A stretch of 64,000 nucleotides of DNA from the NCBI RefSeq assembly GCF_030272615.1, contig NC_081415.1, positions 606,059,137 to 606,123,136 on the forward strand, read 5' to 3'. The DNA is from Cryptomeria japonica. Taxonomy: Eukaryota > Streptophyta > Pinopsida > Cupressales > Cupressaceae. A program made the translations under genes and the position numbers. The notes below the pieces were generated by a model, which saw nothing but the letters and a program-made list of their open reading frames with translations, was not told the DNA's origin and did not search any database. Positions 49,401-60,399 of this stretch are shown piece after piece (the first letter of the stretch is position 1; each line of letters opens with the position of its first letter).

Positions 49401-52400
49401 TAATGTTTTATGACAATCGTTGGTGTAAATCTTATGCAATTACGTTCACTAGTGAATCTAGTTTTTAGTTATAAATGACCTAATGCCTTGAACATTAAAA
49501 TTGAGGTAATAGTTTATGGTATTATATTCACAAATAAGGGAAGTAGAGTGTGACCCATGTTTGAATCAAAGGTGTTGAATGAAATATTTTCTCTCAAATT
49601 TTTCCAATATTGAAGACGACATCTAAATATCTTATGTATTTCTTAAGTTAGAAGAGCTCAAATAGAGTATTAACATTGTCAATGTATAGAGAGTTTTAAC
49701 CTAGTTAATATTGATCAAGCCACACATAGACTTGTAAGAGCAGAGATAATACGTCATTCTTACTATAAGTGATGTGATAATGTTCTATAGGGAATACTCT
49801 ATATTTCCTCCTATATCGAATAACACAATAACCAACGCTTATAATGGAGTGTTTATAAATAGTTAGGAGCTCATTGAATTTGGAAAACTAATGTCTATAT
49901 TGACTTTATTAATGTTGATCTCATTAAGATTATGTTGCGTTAGGAAATTGGTAAAATGAAGATGTTTTGGTGTAAATTCTTTTAGGCATTGATAAGATAT
50001 TGGATTCCCTTTACCTTTTTTATGACATTTGACTAATGATTGTAGTCATGTTTATCTCTCAAAAGTTGAGTAAATTGAATTATAGTTATATTTTTTGATT
50101 ATGGAGATCTAAATAATGATGTTCTTTGACCTTGACTTCAAGATTATATGCCTGATTGTAATTTAGTCATTATGTTTATCATTACTATGTGTTCCTAGTG
50201 ATTGGGATGGAGCTGAGATCTCGAAACGATTTTAGATAGTTAAAAAATGATTGTTGCTTTTGTCTTCATATTTATGTTACATGCATCTTGTGTGCCCATG
50301 ATATTGTTACATTATTGTTAAATTGTAGATGTATCATGCTGCACAAATTTCATTACTCCTGCCAGTATCGCATTGCTAATCTTCCTCGTGTTGGGTGGGG
50401 TATCTTTCGTGTCATGAAAGATTCCAGGAAAGAATAACTACTTTGTGGTAGGGTGGAAACGCGCTTCGACAATGTTCTCGCCCATGATGTGCTCAAGGAA
50501 GATAGATGTCGGGAGTTCCTGTCAGAAAGGTCTTCATGATTTGTTCCCTATGTTTTCATTGTATTCAACCATATGGTCTATTGTAAAGGCATATGTTTCC
50601 TTATGTCCTGTCTTGTTATCAGCTTATGTCAAAATGTAATTTCACATCCCTGATCTTGTATATTTAAACTCGTGGCATTAATTTATGCTTGACTATATGT
50701 ATTTTGCGGTTCATGTTAATTTGATGTTATGGTGGTCCTTACAAATGTCCTATGAAATATAGATTATCAAAATTATTTGCACATTGACAGTTTTAGCATA
50801 TGGATTTGTATTGAACTTTGCATCATAGATTTTTTCAAACTTGGTGAGTTCTTGCCTGACTAGCAATAAATTGCGAGTTTTTATGCCTGGTAAGTAACTC
50901 ACAAGACACTTTTGCACCAATCCCTGCAGAACAGAAAGACTTGATTGAAACTCGTGAGTTCTCTCTGCAGCCTCAGCCACCAGAAAAAATTGTTAACCCT
51001 TGATTAAAAAAAAAATCATTACTTTTTGTGTTTCTTCATGTCATTTTTGGCTTCTGCAGTTAGGATATCAGCAGCAAGAATTCACTCTTGAGTGATTGAA
51101 AGGATTTATCGGTGGTTGGTTAGAACTTTAAAGTGATTAAATTATGAATTGCATGCCCCCATGAAGGTGCCTGTGACCTCAAAGGCTTGAATTGGGGCAT
51201 GGTGCCAGGGTTCCACTCCTTGACACCTACCAACACAAACCCCATATTATAACAGACAACATGCCCAGGACACTGCCCCAGACCCTTTGCTCTGGTTTTA
51301 AGAAGTAAATTATATAAATTAAAATTGTTTTGAGCCATGCCAGAAGGAAAAGCAGAAATATTCCCTTTTTTGGATTGAAATGCCAAACCAAAAAAAGCAT
51401 TTCTCCCCCAGTTTTAGCAGTTATTTTTCTCCCAATAAAATCTCAACGAATGAATTCCATTTATGGTTTGCTGAGTCAATCACAATTTGGAGTAATGCTA
51501 CTACAATAAAATAGCCTTGTGTTATCTAAATTCATTTTTTGTGTGTCATGCATTATTTAAATTTATTTTATGTATTTATGTAATTCATTTGTTTGCTGAG
51601 ACCTGAATCTAGGAAAAAATTTGGGCTGCTGAACTTTTGAATAATCTGGGTTTCCAAGCTATGCTTTGCATAATGAACAATTAAGACAAAAATAGGAGAT
51701 TATTTATAGTGCCATACAAATATATCAAAGACAACAACACAGATTGCAAAATAATCTGTAAATTGCCAGTGCTGTCCAATGGATTTGAAACATACAACAA
51801 TTATAATCGGCACTTAATGATAGACCATTTAGCAAATCTGCAACCATATGCTGGACGCATATTTTAGACAAGCAAAAGAACAATTTAAGTGAGTGCAAAA
51901 TCTCAGATGTAGAGAAGCAAGAAAAATTTTAACAAAACACTGCTATAATGGGACAAGATAATTAGCCAAAGGATATAACAGCATGCATAGAAGTTTTTCA
52001 TCAACCAATTTAACAATACAAATTTGGAATAAAATTTAAAATTTCATTCTATATTTACACAGAGAAACTAAATTTGGAAAATTAGTCAATTGGCTAAATT
52101 CATCTTCTCTTCATGTATGTCAAGATATGGATAATTCTATGAAGTAGGCAATCTAGATAATAGTCAATCTATGTTGGAGAAATGACAAAATGCATAAGCA
52201 ACATCTGAGAAAGAGAAACAAGATTTTCTGACTAACATAAATTTTAACTTCATGATTATGGGTGACCTCCCAGGTAGTCCCAATGCTTCACCCCTATGAG
52301 CATCACCTAGATGCAATGAGAGTTAAGTGGACCATTCGTTCTCATGAGAAATGCATTCATGTAAACCACTACTCGTGAAATATGGGTCAATGAGTTTGAC

Positions 52401-55400
52401 TAAAAAATTACACAGTTATATTGGATATAAATATCAGAATTAGACAAGCTGCGAAAAATACCTCTAGTTTTCTATGGACATTATTAATATTTAAAAATGA
52501 AGTCAAAAAGACAAACTAATTGCAAGCATCCAACATTTCTACAAATTTCAAGAACACGCAGGCATGAAAATGAGGGATGCATTTCAAGCTATGTTACAAG
52601 GGGGTGCATCCCCTTCCCCAAAACCCGGCATCCCCATCCCCTGCCGTTTCAGGGATGGAGGGACACCAAGGGAACATCCCCTTTCCGTCCCCACTAGACC
52701 AAAAATCCCAAGAAACGTCCCCAGCCATTTGGGGACATTTCGCTGTCCTCCGGACGGAAAGGGGACATCTACTGGCGTCCCCCCTATCCCCAAAATGGCT
52801 AGCCGTCCCCTACGGCTGGGAATGATTCCAAGCTTACAAAAACAAAACAAATAGATTTTTATTTTTTTTAATTTTCTTTACTTCTAATGGTCCATGTGGG
52901 GGCCACAGGGACTTCTAAACCACAAAGGAACCCCAAAATGACATAAAGAGTTGAAACCAAACATAACACTAACCCAACAACTAGGACTCGTTGGGCTACC
53001 ATTGGATGATCCACTTCTACTGGAGGGTGATAGTGAACAAGATGGTTCTAAGTCTTTGCATATTGATAGCTTGAATAAGGCTTAGTTTCATAGACACTTG
53101 TATTTTGATGTTTGAGACTTCTAGATACATGTTTGAGACTTTTGGATATTGATAGACCATGGTTTTTTGATGTTTGAGACTGCTGTCATAATGCTTTATT
53201 GAAATTTATTATGCTGTTATACTACTACTCTCAAATATATATATATATATAATTTGTCTATCACCGTCCCTTGCCATCCCCTAAAAATGGCCCACTAGGG
53301 GATGTCCTGGAATTGCATCCCCAAACCGCCATGGAACATAGATTTCAAGAACATCTGCAGTGACCCCATCAAATTTCAGTGTAAAATGCAGGGAACCAAG
53401 GTATGGCAATACATAAAAAATAATAAATTTATTACAGAAAGAGAATAGGTCTTCAGATTCATGATGAATCATTGCTTCGTAATGTAAATTTCACAATCAC
53501 AAAGCAACATATAATTCAAATAGAAAATTACCAATAACACAAGTGAAATGTCAGTTCCAGTCATATGACACACATGTGGTTAGTGAATATGGTTGTAGCA
53601 TCAATAGTTGAAAAACAAATATGCCACATGGAAGATGATTTTTTGATAAAAGACATAGCACAGGCATCTTGTTTACTTGACAAATATGCTAGCTATATAA
53701 GGATTGCCAAAGTCTAGTGTCAGGTTCCATTGAATGTAAGCAAAGGAGCGCAGCATTCTTCAAAATAAATACTTTGCATTAGTCATGTGCACATCTAAGT
53801 CCATCTATTGAAATTCACTGGTTTTAGGCATCAAAATTAAAAAATTTACACGTGCATCTCTGTTTCCTTTTGTCTTTAGTCATAATGCCATATAAAACAA
53901 AACAAAAATTTCTTTATTGTTCTCCCTAGACAATTTATCACTAGTACAGACATGTATCACCAATTGTATACTGATATCTAGCTCAACTAAATTTGTTAAT
54001 GCTAAGAAGGATTTATCTAAAAAAAGCTTTTGAAATCTCTGTTATGAAAACCTCCGCATATTGTTGTTTATATCTTTAAAGAGAGATGCTAATGTATTCA
54101 TGCTTAAGCTAATAATATCTCATTACGCTGCAGTTTTTTAATAGCATGTATCCTGCAATTTTAGGGCATAGGAGATAAATGTTGGGCGATTGGGATATGA
54201 TCATTTTATAAAATGTAATTTGTAACATATTAGAAAGCATATTTGCCATGTAGAAATGGGGGAAACTGTGAATATCCCCAATGGTTCATCGAACATCTGG
54301 TCATACTGGTACCAGAAATGCTAGGGAAATGTTCCAAAGACTTCCTCCATATCCCCACTCTGAGATCCAAATATGTGAAAGTTGCCTATAAGCATGCAGG
54401 CATGGCCATGCACTTATGTCATTTCAGCCATCAGCATGCTCAAGTCTAAAGTTCTATCTTGTAAGGCAGTTTCATGTACTGTTTGACAGATCAAAAAGCT
54501 TATTTAGGCAAAAAAACTCCAGCCATTTACAATTCTTGAGAATCTATTAGGGCCCGATTAAGACATCTTTGTTAATATATTTTGTCAAATGATTGGACTA
54601 TTGTTTCAATACCCAGTTTTATGGGTTGACTGGGACTGATTTTTTGTATCAATTGATCACCTATTTCATCACTTATGTCCTTGGTACAATACAAATTTAC
54701 AATCCTACACTACGTTAAAAAAAAGCATTATAACACCTATATCGTGTATAAGAGGTTTAAAAAAATTCAAAACTTGAAAAAAATACAAGATTCACTCACA
54801 TTTAATAGATAAATCTTCTCTATGCAACCCTTTCTCTCATGTAGGTTTAGGTCTTTCTCCATATTCACTAAAAAATGCAACAAACTTCGAGAATCAAAAA
54901 TAACAACTTGAAGAGAAAAATTTTGGTTTACTCACTTTCTTTGTGAAACGAGACAAAAGAAGCAAACATCTCTCACTTTAGGGCGAAATTAGGTTACACA
55001 GGCATTTTTTGTTTAAAAAAAATGGTTTTTGGGTGGCCCATGGACCGTGCCCAGGTCCACCCTGGGTTTGGCCACATTCTGCCCTGAGCACCCTATTAGT
55101 CCTTCTACAGGACTTACAAGGTGCCCAAGGCAGATCCTAAGTGATCCCCAAGCTGTCCCAACCATGGACCGACATCAAGTGGGTACACAAGGGATTCTAA
55201 AGAACCCAGTAACCTAGCCAAAATCTATATAATTACACTTAATGTTCACAATAATAGGCATAAGAATGAACCAATCAGCAATGCACAGTTAGAAGAATAA
55301 ATGAAGGCTGTGACTGTTTTATTCTTCACCCACAAGTTCACAATCTATGCGCTTGGATTCCAAACAAAAAATGTAAAAGAAAATAAAGTAAGAGATTGCA

Positions 55401-58400
55401 TGCAATATTATAGAACTCAAATACAATTACCATCTTTATGTGTGGATAGGCTACTTATAAATTATAATACAAAGAATTCCATAGTGCGAAAAAAAAAGCT
55501 TAATAAACAAATCATGCAGGCTCTTATTACAGGTAATCTTGATTGGCATACATACATTACAAAATATCTAATGGTGTGAAAGTAAGCCCACCAAACTAAC
55601 CACGCTGATGGCCATTAAAAGTTCTCTAAGGACCAATCACACACTTTGCAACTAATTGGCAGGGGTAAACTTAGCGACTATTTTTGCAGCTGTGCACTCA
55701 TTCTTATCTCACACAATCTAGTACATTTGTACATTAAAGACAAATATCTATAGCATTTGTGTCATGATATGTAGAAAACAGCCCTGACATTACCACAAAC
55801 AAAAACTGAAACATTCAAGTAAGAGAATCATGGAAGACAAATTGAAAAGTGAACATCTGCAAGAAGGGAAAACAAAGAGATGTGAAAGAAAAACACAAAT
55901 TGAAATAAGGGAGACAAAATCAAAGTAGAACAAACAATGTTGATCAAGAAAAATAAATAGGATGGAAGTTGCCAGAAAAAAAAAGAGGAAGCAGCATAGA
56001 TAAAGGCAAAGATGTGGCAACGGAATGGAATGGTATAGACCTCAATAGATAGACACAAAATGCAACATAGACGATATCTGTTTGGAGGTAGATTTATGAA
56101 TAGATTCCACAATGACAGATGTTGTACAATGTAGAGGTAAATTTTAATATAGAAATTATCAATGATGATTCGCATCCTTTCAGATGACAGTTTCAAAATT
56201 ATCGTTATCCTTCTACGTATAAACTACTAAAGGTCTATTGTACAATACATACAAGTCTTTGCGACATTTAATTACTATCTTACCAGTCTCAGCACAATAA
56301 ACTGAGCTCTTTTTCCTTCTTTTTTTAATATCTTATCATTTACAGGTTTAATATCAGTAGAATAGCGTCATCTTGCAAACATAATGTGCAACAAAGAAAA
56401 AGAAATATGAGATATACCAGATCATAGGCCTGAACTGCCAAAGCAACTTTTTCATCAGCCATATTACAGCACTCCTTCTGTTCAGCAAGTGCATCATCGG
56501 AAAATCTAAAAACTGAAGCATCAGTTATGTTGCCAGATTCCGCCCCTTTTCTTATAAGCTCTAGCTCACGATTACATCGTCCTTCATTTTTCTTTTGTAG
56601 CACTGTTTCCATTCTCAGAAGAAAGATTAAACAGCATGAAATTCGGGTTATCTTTCAAAAAGCTTCACAAAAACAAATCTGCAATGAAGATTATTACATG
56701 GAAGGAGAGGTGGGAAGAAACAACAGGAAAGGACTACAAATTTAAAAAGAAAAAGATGATTAATTTAGTAAATCATAGGTTACAACAATGTCAGCATAAG
56801 AATGAGATGGATGTGCTATAATTATTGTTTATTGCTATTGTATCATTCCTAAACTTTGCAAGTTACAGACTCGGGAGTGCTCTTGGCAGGGTCAGCAAGT
56901 TACTTGCCCAAAAAATCACCAGTGAATTTTGAACAGGAACCCACTGGGTAACTCACAAGTTAAATTGCGGCTAGTCATGAGTCCCATAAGAAAACTCACC
57001 TAGTGGTGGAAAAAAACAGGTTGTGACCTTAAACAACAAGACCCTAATTTCTTTCATGTTTATGAGATTCATTCTTGTGCTTTTGACTCATCGATTTTCA
57101 GTTTTGGGACTCGTTTTGAGTGATCCCCAACCAATTTGATAAATTTATCCATCACATTTGTAAGGTACATAACTCTTTTTTATTTTTTATTCAGAATTTT
57201 TTGCTTCTTTCATTTTTGTTGTGTTCTAACACTTCTAAGGTTTTAATCTTTCATGTTTTGTTTCTTTTTTTCCTTTCTTTCTTCTTTCAAAGCTAGGGTT
57301 TTAAAAAAAAAGCTTTTGCACTAAGGTTTGCAACTTTGCAAATAGAGATAACATCCACATGTAATTGTAGTGGTGCCAAGACCAAGGATCTGGAGGCATG
57401 GCACACTGAATACAAACACAAAAATGGTGGTGTGCAATTATTGTGGCTTGAGGATTAAGGAAACATCATTCACCTCAAATATCACCTTATACGAATTCTT
57501 GGCTGTGATGTCCAAAGGTGCAATTCACTGGAAACTCGTCCTTGATTTATATGAGAAGAAATTTAAAAAGACAAGGACAGTTGAGACAAGTGCACTTGTC
57601 ATGAATTCTCCTCCTAACTTGGAGACTGATGTGGTAACCTCTTGTTGTGCCCCACAAATACCAAGCTCATCCATTGAAGATTTGGTTGAACACAATCTCC
57701 AGGATTCTGTATTCCTTGCAATATTCTTGGTGTTCAATCTTCACTCAGGAGTACCATGTAGAACCAAGAGAAACATCATGAGACAAAGATACATGTGCTA
57801 ATTTTTGGTATTATAATAGCATACCATTTTGTTGCAAGTAGCCCATACTGGGACTTATTGATCTAAGCATATTGCATTCTCTATTGTCAGAAAAGTGTTT
57901 GTGGTAGCTAGACCATATAATTTGAGTAGGCCCTTGTTGACGAAGTTGTGAAAATCATTGAGGTCGTAGTAAAGGATCAAGGAAGAAATTGGCACAAGAA
58001 GTGCCACACTATTTTCTCTAATGGGTGTTAAATCTAAATCTCCTAAAGAAGTGCAATATAAGTTTACTTACAAGGTCATAAATGTTGCCCTTGAAGATTT
58101 GAGGTGGGAAGATTAGTGTAAAAACATCAAGTTTTCAATGCCTTGCCATCCACATTTTGTACCAACTCTATAGTGCTTTTAGGTGAAAGCACAATTGGAG
58201 CAAATTTGAGGATTTTCACACAAAGAAATGCAACAGGTTGACCCAAAAGTGCCTCAATGACCTCATTTTGTGCAGTGCAACATTAATCTTTGCATCAAAA
58301 AAGTGGAGGGGAAGGAGATTCATTATACAATCAACTTGGATGACACCTATCCATATTGAATTGGACCTCCAAGGACATGGAGCCAATGTTTTCTGCAAGC

Positions 58401-58763
58401 AGGATCGTTGATTATACATAGCCTGTGTAATCAATAAAACTAGGACCCTTCTGAATTATGATCAAGATGCAATTCCTAGGACAGAACGCACCCAGCTGTA
58501 AGATTTTCAAACCCTATCAAATAGATGGTTAATACAAGACTGATGACACAACTGAAAGACGCACAAAAAAAGCATAACCAAGTCAATCTCATCATCACAC
58601 ATTCTTGAGTACCCACATAGATCTAGTTATTACACTTTCCATTTCTTAATATATTGAAAAGCTTAGTAAATGAATAATATTTGCTACTTACATTGCAATT
58701 GTTGGTCTAGTTCACGCATAAGTGCATAATTTCGATGTAGGTCTGAAGGCAATGATGCTATAT
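43336..58763 (-). CDS. ING1: ING1-like PHD-finger protein (coding exons 2-7; first exon not located)
   Basis: Six exons on the minus strand, 58763-58692, 56602-56418, 45787-45724, 45520-45421, 43698-43575 and 43446-43336, have GT-AG borders and fit in phase at every junction, giving about 218 residues ending RRRKGK and TAG. The N-terminal half is helical ([17 protein letters not shown], then [19 protein letters not shown], then [19 protein letters not shown]), the ING dimerisation region. A basic linker follows (SSKPGRKR), then [12 protein letters not shown] and a complete C4HC3 PHD finger split by the last intron. ING proteins read trimethylated histone H3 Lys4 and recruit histone acetyltransferase complexes in the nucleus. 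Plant ING1 proteins are about 230-240 residues, so only some 15 residues are missing at the start. One intron is about 10.6 kb. Confidence 0.93.
43575..43698 (-). CDS. ING1: ING1-like gene, coding exon 6 (first half of PHD finger)
   Basis: 124 bp, acceptor ttttgcag, donor gtatgt. Encodes [18 protein letters not shown] then [13 protein letters not shown], including the first four zinc-binding Cys positions and the acidic stretch that contacts the histone tail. Confidence 0.95.
43850..44087. repeat. Tandem duplication of ~120 bp in an ING intron
   Basis: Copy 1 (43850-43968) and copy 2 (43972-44087) share 'tgccatcatgagtatgaaaa' through 'ggctgacaaattagtcaa'. Copy 2 lacks four bases (aaat/aaac) and has c-to-t and other small changes. 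Confidence 0.95.
45421..45520 (-). CDS. ING1: ING1-like gene, coding exon 5
   Basis: 100 bp, acceptor ctctgcag, donor gttagc. Encodes the linker [18 protein letters not shown] through SSKPGRK; it is basic at the end and probably carries the nuclear localisation signal. Confidence 0.9.
45724..45787 (-). CDS. ING1: ING1-like gene, coding exon 4
   Basis: 64 bp, acceptor tttgtag, donor gtactt. Encodes [20 protein letters not shown]. It completes the N-terminal helical region and lies after the 10.6-kb intron. Confidence 0.92.
46386..47091 (-). mobile_element. Probable solo LTR in the 10.6-kb ING intron
   Basis: Ends TGTTAG...CTAACA form a 6-bp inverted terminal pair. A U5-like hairpin lies at 46462-46492 (ctggg...cctcctaggagg...cccag), with the block ggttttcccag on the minus strand. 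There is a TATA-like run (46795-46805) and a three-fold 'gggcccagccctaa' repeat. No internal region. A clean 5-bp duplication is not seen (aatgc versus caatg), so the boundaries are approximate. Confidence 0.6.
46938..47030. repeat. Three copies of 'gggcccagccctaa.agtggcg' units
   Basis: Imperfect tandem units of about 35-40 bp, each beginning with an agag purine run followed by gggcccagccctaa, inside the probable solo LTR. GC-rich against an AT-rich background. Confidence 0.85.
47100..52240. other. ING intron sequence without recognised genes
   Basis: AT-rich, no coding frame supported. Contains a TTTA-type low-complexity run (about 48568-48620) and a short A10 run (about 51006). A phrase with 'aactcacaag' and 'gtgagtt' at 50880-50970 resembles text at 56940-57000 in the next intron, possibly pieces of one repeat family. 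Confidence 0.6.
52258..52298 (+). ncRNA. Fragment resembling the 3' part of 5S rRNA (relic)
   Basis: 'gggtgacctccc.ggtagtcc' followed by 'tgcttcacccct' resembles the plant 5S rRNA segment with internal promoter box C and the 3' end, by my recollection roughly 28 of 36 positions. The 5' two thirds of 5S are not recognisable, so this is at best a 5S-derived repeat fragment, not a gene. Confidence 0.3.
52589..53341. mobile_element. hAT-like non-autonomous element, 753 bp, in the ING intron
   Basis: An 8-bp perfect duplication ATTTCAAG lies at 52581-52588 and 53342-53349. Ends: ctatgttaca on the left, and ctatgttcca on the opposite strand of the right end (9 of 10). Subterminal regions on both sides are rich in 'catcccc' and 'gtcccc' motifs in inverted orientation. 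A short plus-strand frame (about 52990-53083, [19 protein letters not shown] then a stop) may be the last remnant of a transposase C terminus. Confidence 0.82.
53350..56417. other. ING intron sequence without recognised genes
   Basis: AT-rich. A GC-rich block at about 55030-55205 ('ggtggcccatggaccgtgcc...') stands out and is probably a transposon fragment, but I see no termini. Small ORFs are not supported. Confidence 0.55.
56418..56602 (-). CDS. ING1: ING1-like gene, coding exon 3
   Basis: 185 bp. I chose the acceptor 'ggaaacag' because it joins exon 2 in phase (a Leu codon across the junction); the upstream ATG at 56612 is then intronic. It encodes [18 protein letters not shown] through [10 protein letters not shown]. 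Donor gtatat. Confidence 0.9.
57370..58150 (+). pseudogene. hAT transposase relic with BED-type zinc finger, antisense in an ING intron
   Basis: The plus frame from ATG 57370 reads [20 protein letters not shown] with a CX2C-like pair and a following low-complexity part, resembling the BED finger that opens hAT transposases (W..HG....K..CNYC). The rest ([16 protein letters not shown]) and a shifted downstream frame ([14 protein letters not shown], about 58070-58120) look like later transposase text. The BED finger binds element ends. Frame breaks and the lack of the catalytic core and C-terminal dimerisation region show a dead fragment. Confidence 0.5.
58692..58763 (-). CDS. ING1: ING1-like gene, coding exon 2
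   Basis: 72 bp preceded by 'gatgttctcag' and followed by donor gtaagt. It starts two bases into a codon and encodes [20 protein letters not shown] and a short continuation. It begins the conserved ING N-terminal helix. A first exon carrying the start Met must lie further upstream. Confidence 0.88.
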
Positions 58764-58844
58764 CTGAGAACATCAGGAAAGCATGGATATAAAGTTAGTC
58801 AGTACATGGTGTAGAAAACTCCTTTTAAAATTAAACACACTGAG

Positions 58845-59305
58845 ACATGCTGCTAAGCTTCAATCCAAGTAAATATTAACATTTTTTTATTTCCCAATAA
58901 CTACAAAAGAATTGTTAATGTTTATAACTACTATCATATAAGAAAATATCTATCGTGAAGATATATCATACTCAGATTCATTGCTAAGAGTTAATAGATA
59001 ACAAACATCTGGAAAACTAATCTCACAAATGAAATGCAATACAATATGCTGCTAAGCTACAACCCAGGTAGACGCTAACATAAATTATTTTTTTAATACA
59101 TATTACATATGCAAGAATCATTATGTTTTTTCTATTATTCAAAAAATATCTACCATAAAAATATATCATACTTGGATTTATTGTTATAAGTTAATAGACA
59201 GCAAACAATGTTCATGTTTAAAAAATATCTACCATAAAAATGTTTCATACTTGGATTCATTGTTAAGAGTCATTAGACAACAAACAATGTTCACGAAGGA
59301 CAAAC
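58845..59305. repeat. Degenerate internal repeats upstream of ING exon 2
   Basis: 'ctgctaagc', 'aaaatatctacc.taaaaatat' and 'catacttggattcattgtta' recur two or three times with spacings of about 200 and 80 bp. A partly decayed tandem duplication. Confidence 0.75.
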
Positions 59306-59607
59306 AATCTCTAGCACTACATGTTTCAGTTTCAACAGCTAAATTTTGTCAGTTGAAACCTAAAAGATAACATGTACACCAAAAAATCTGTGAGGCATCG
59401 AAAAAAAGATCGAATGAAAAGAACTCCATCTAAATAGAGAGCTCAACAAGACAGACCAAAAGATAAAATTATTATAGATAGATGTTCAGATTGCTAATTA
59501 ATAATGGAGAGAACAAGTTATTAGTTTCATTTTAATCTTTTTGTTGAGTTGGTAAGTCGTATATCACAGGCTAGAAACACCAGTTTCCAAAGAAAGAGGC
59601 TTCAAAA

Positions 59608-60397
59608 TATGACAAATCAAGGCAATTATATTTCTCACAGCATAGCTCTGCAATATTTACCATAGCAGGCTCAGACCGAATCTGTAGTGATAAGATACTC
59701 ATTTCAATTCAAATTCAATGTAAGCTATATTAAAGCACTTGCATACTATAGATGTAATTGGAAATATATTACTCAATCAATGGACATATCAACAACCACT
59801 CAGATGGAAACAACAAGCTGCTGAAATAAATAAATCATTCTAGACCAAGGGTCCAATGGAACTACAACTCCTATTTTCAATGAGCACTTCACCCCATGAA
59901 GAATATAAATAAAGGAAATGGGTAATGTTGATGTGTTTTTTATGACCGCATCTAACACAGAATAAAGTCACCAACGGTCACCTTATCCTCTCTTGATCAA
60001 GATATGACAAATCAAGGCAATTATATTTCTCACAGCATAGCTCTGCAATATTTACCATAGCAGGCTCAGACCGAATCTGTAGTGATAAGATATTCATTTC
60101 AATTCAAATTCAATGTAAGCTATATTAAAGCACTTGCATACTATAGATGTAATTGGAAATATATTACTCAATCAATGGACATATCAACAACCACTCAGAT
60201 GGAAACAACAAGCTGCTGAAATAAATAAATCATTCTAGACCAAGGGTCCAATGGAACTACAGCTCCTATTTTCAATGAGCACTTCACCCCATGAAGAATA
60301 TAAATAAAGGAAATGGGTAATGTTGATGTGTTTTTTATGACCGCATCTAACACAGAATAAAGTCACCAACGGTCACCTTATCCTCTCTTGATCAAGA
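59608..60397. repeat. 395-bp tandem duplication, two near-identical copies
   Basis: Copy 1 (59608-60002) and copy 2 (60003-60397) match base for base apart from two transitions that I can see (atactcatt versus atattcatt; ctacaactc versus ctacagctc). It lies upstream of ING exon 2 on the coding strand. No ORF or transposon ends are recognised inside. Confidence 0.97.
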
Positions 60398-60399
60398 TT

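Noticed and set aside
52564-52854. Overlapping ORFs on both strands rich in Pro and Gly
   Set aside because: They arise from repeated 'catcccc' and 'gtcccc' motifs in the end of the hAT-like element.
55790-56196. Minus-strand hydrophobic ORFs resembling membrane proteins
   Set aside because: Low-complexity Phe/Leu/Ser text from an A-rich intron; no homology-like motif and located between confirmed ING exons.
59640-59720. Possible first ING exon inside the 395-bp duplication (an ATG followed by a gtaaat donor)
   Set aside because: Its phase does not fit exon 2 and the encoded residues do not resemble an ING N terminus.
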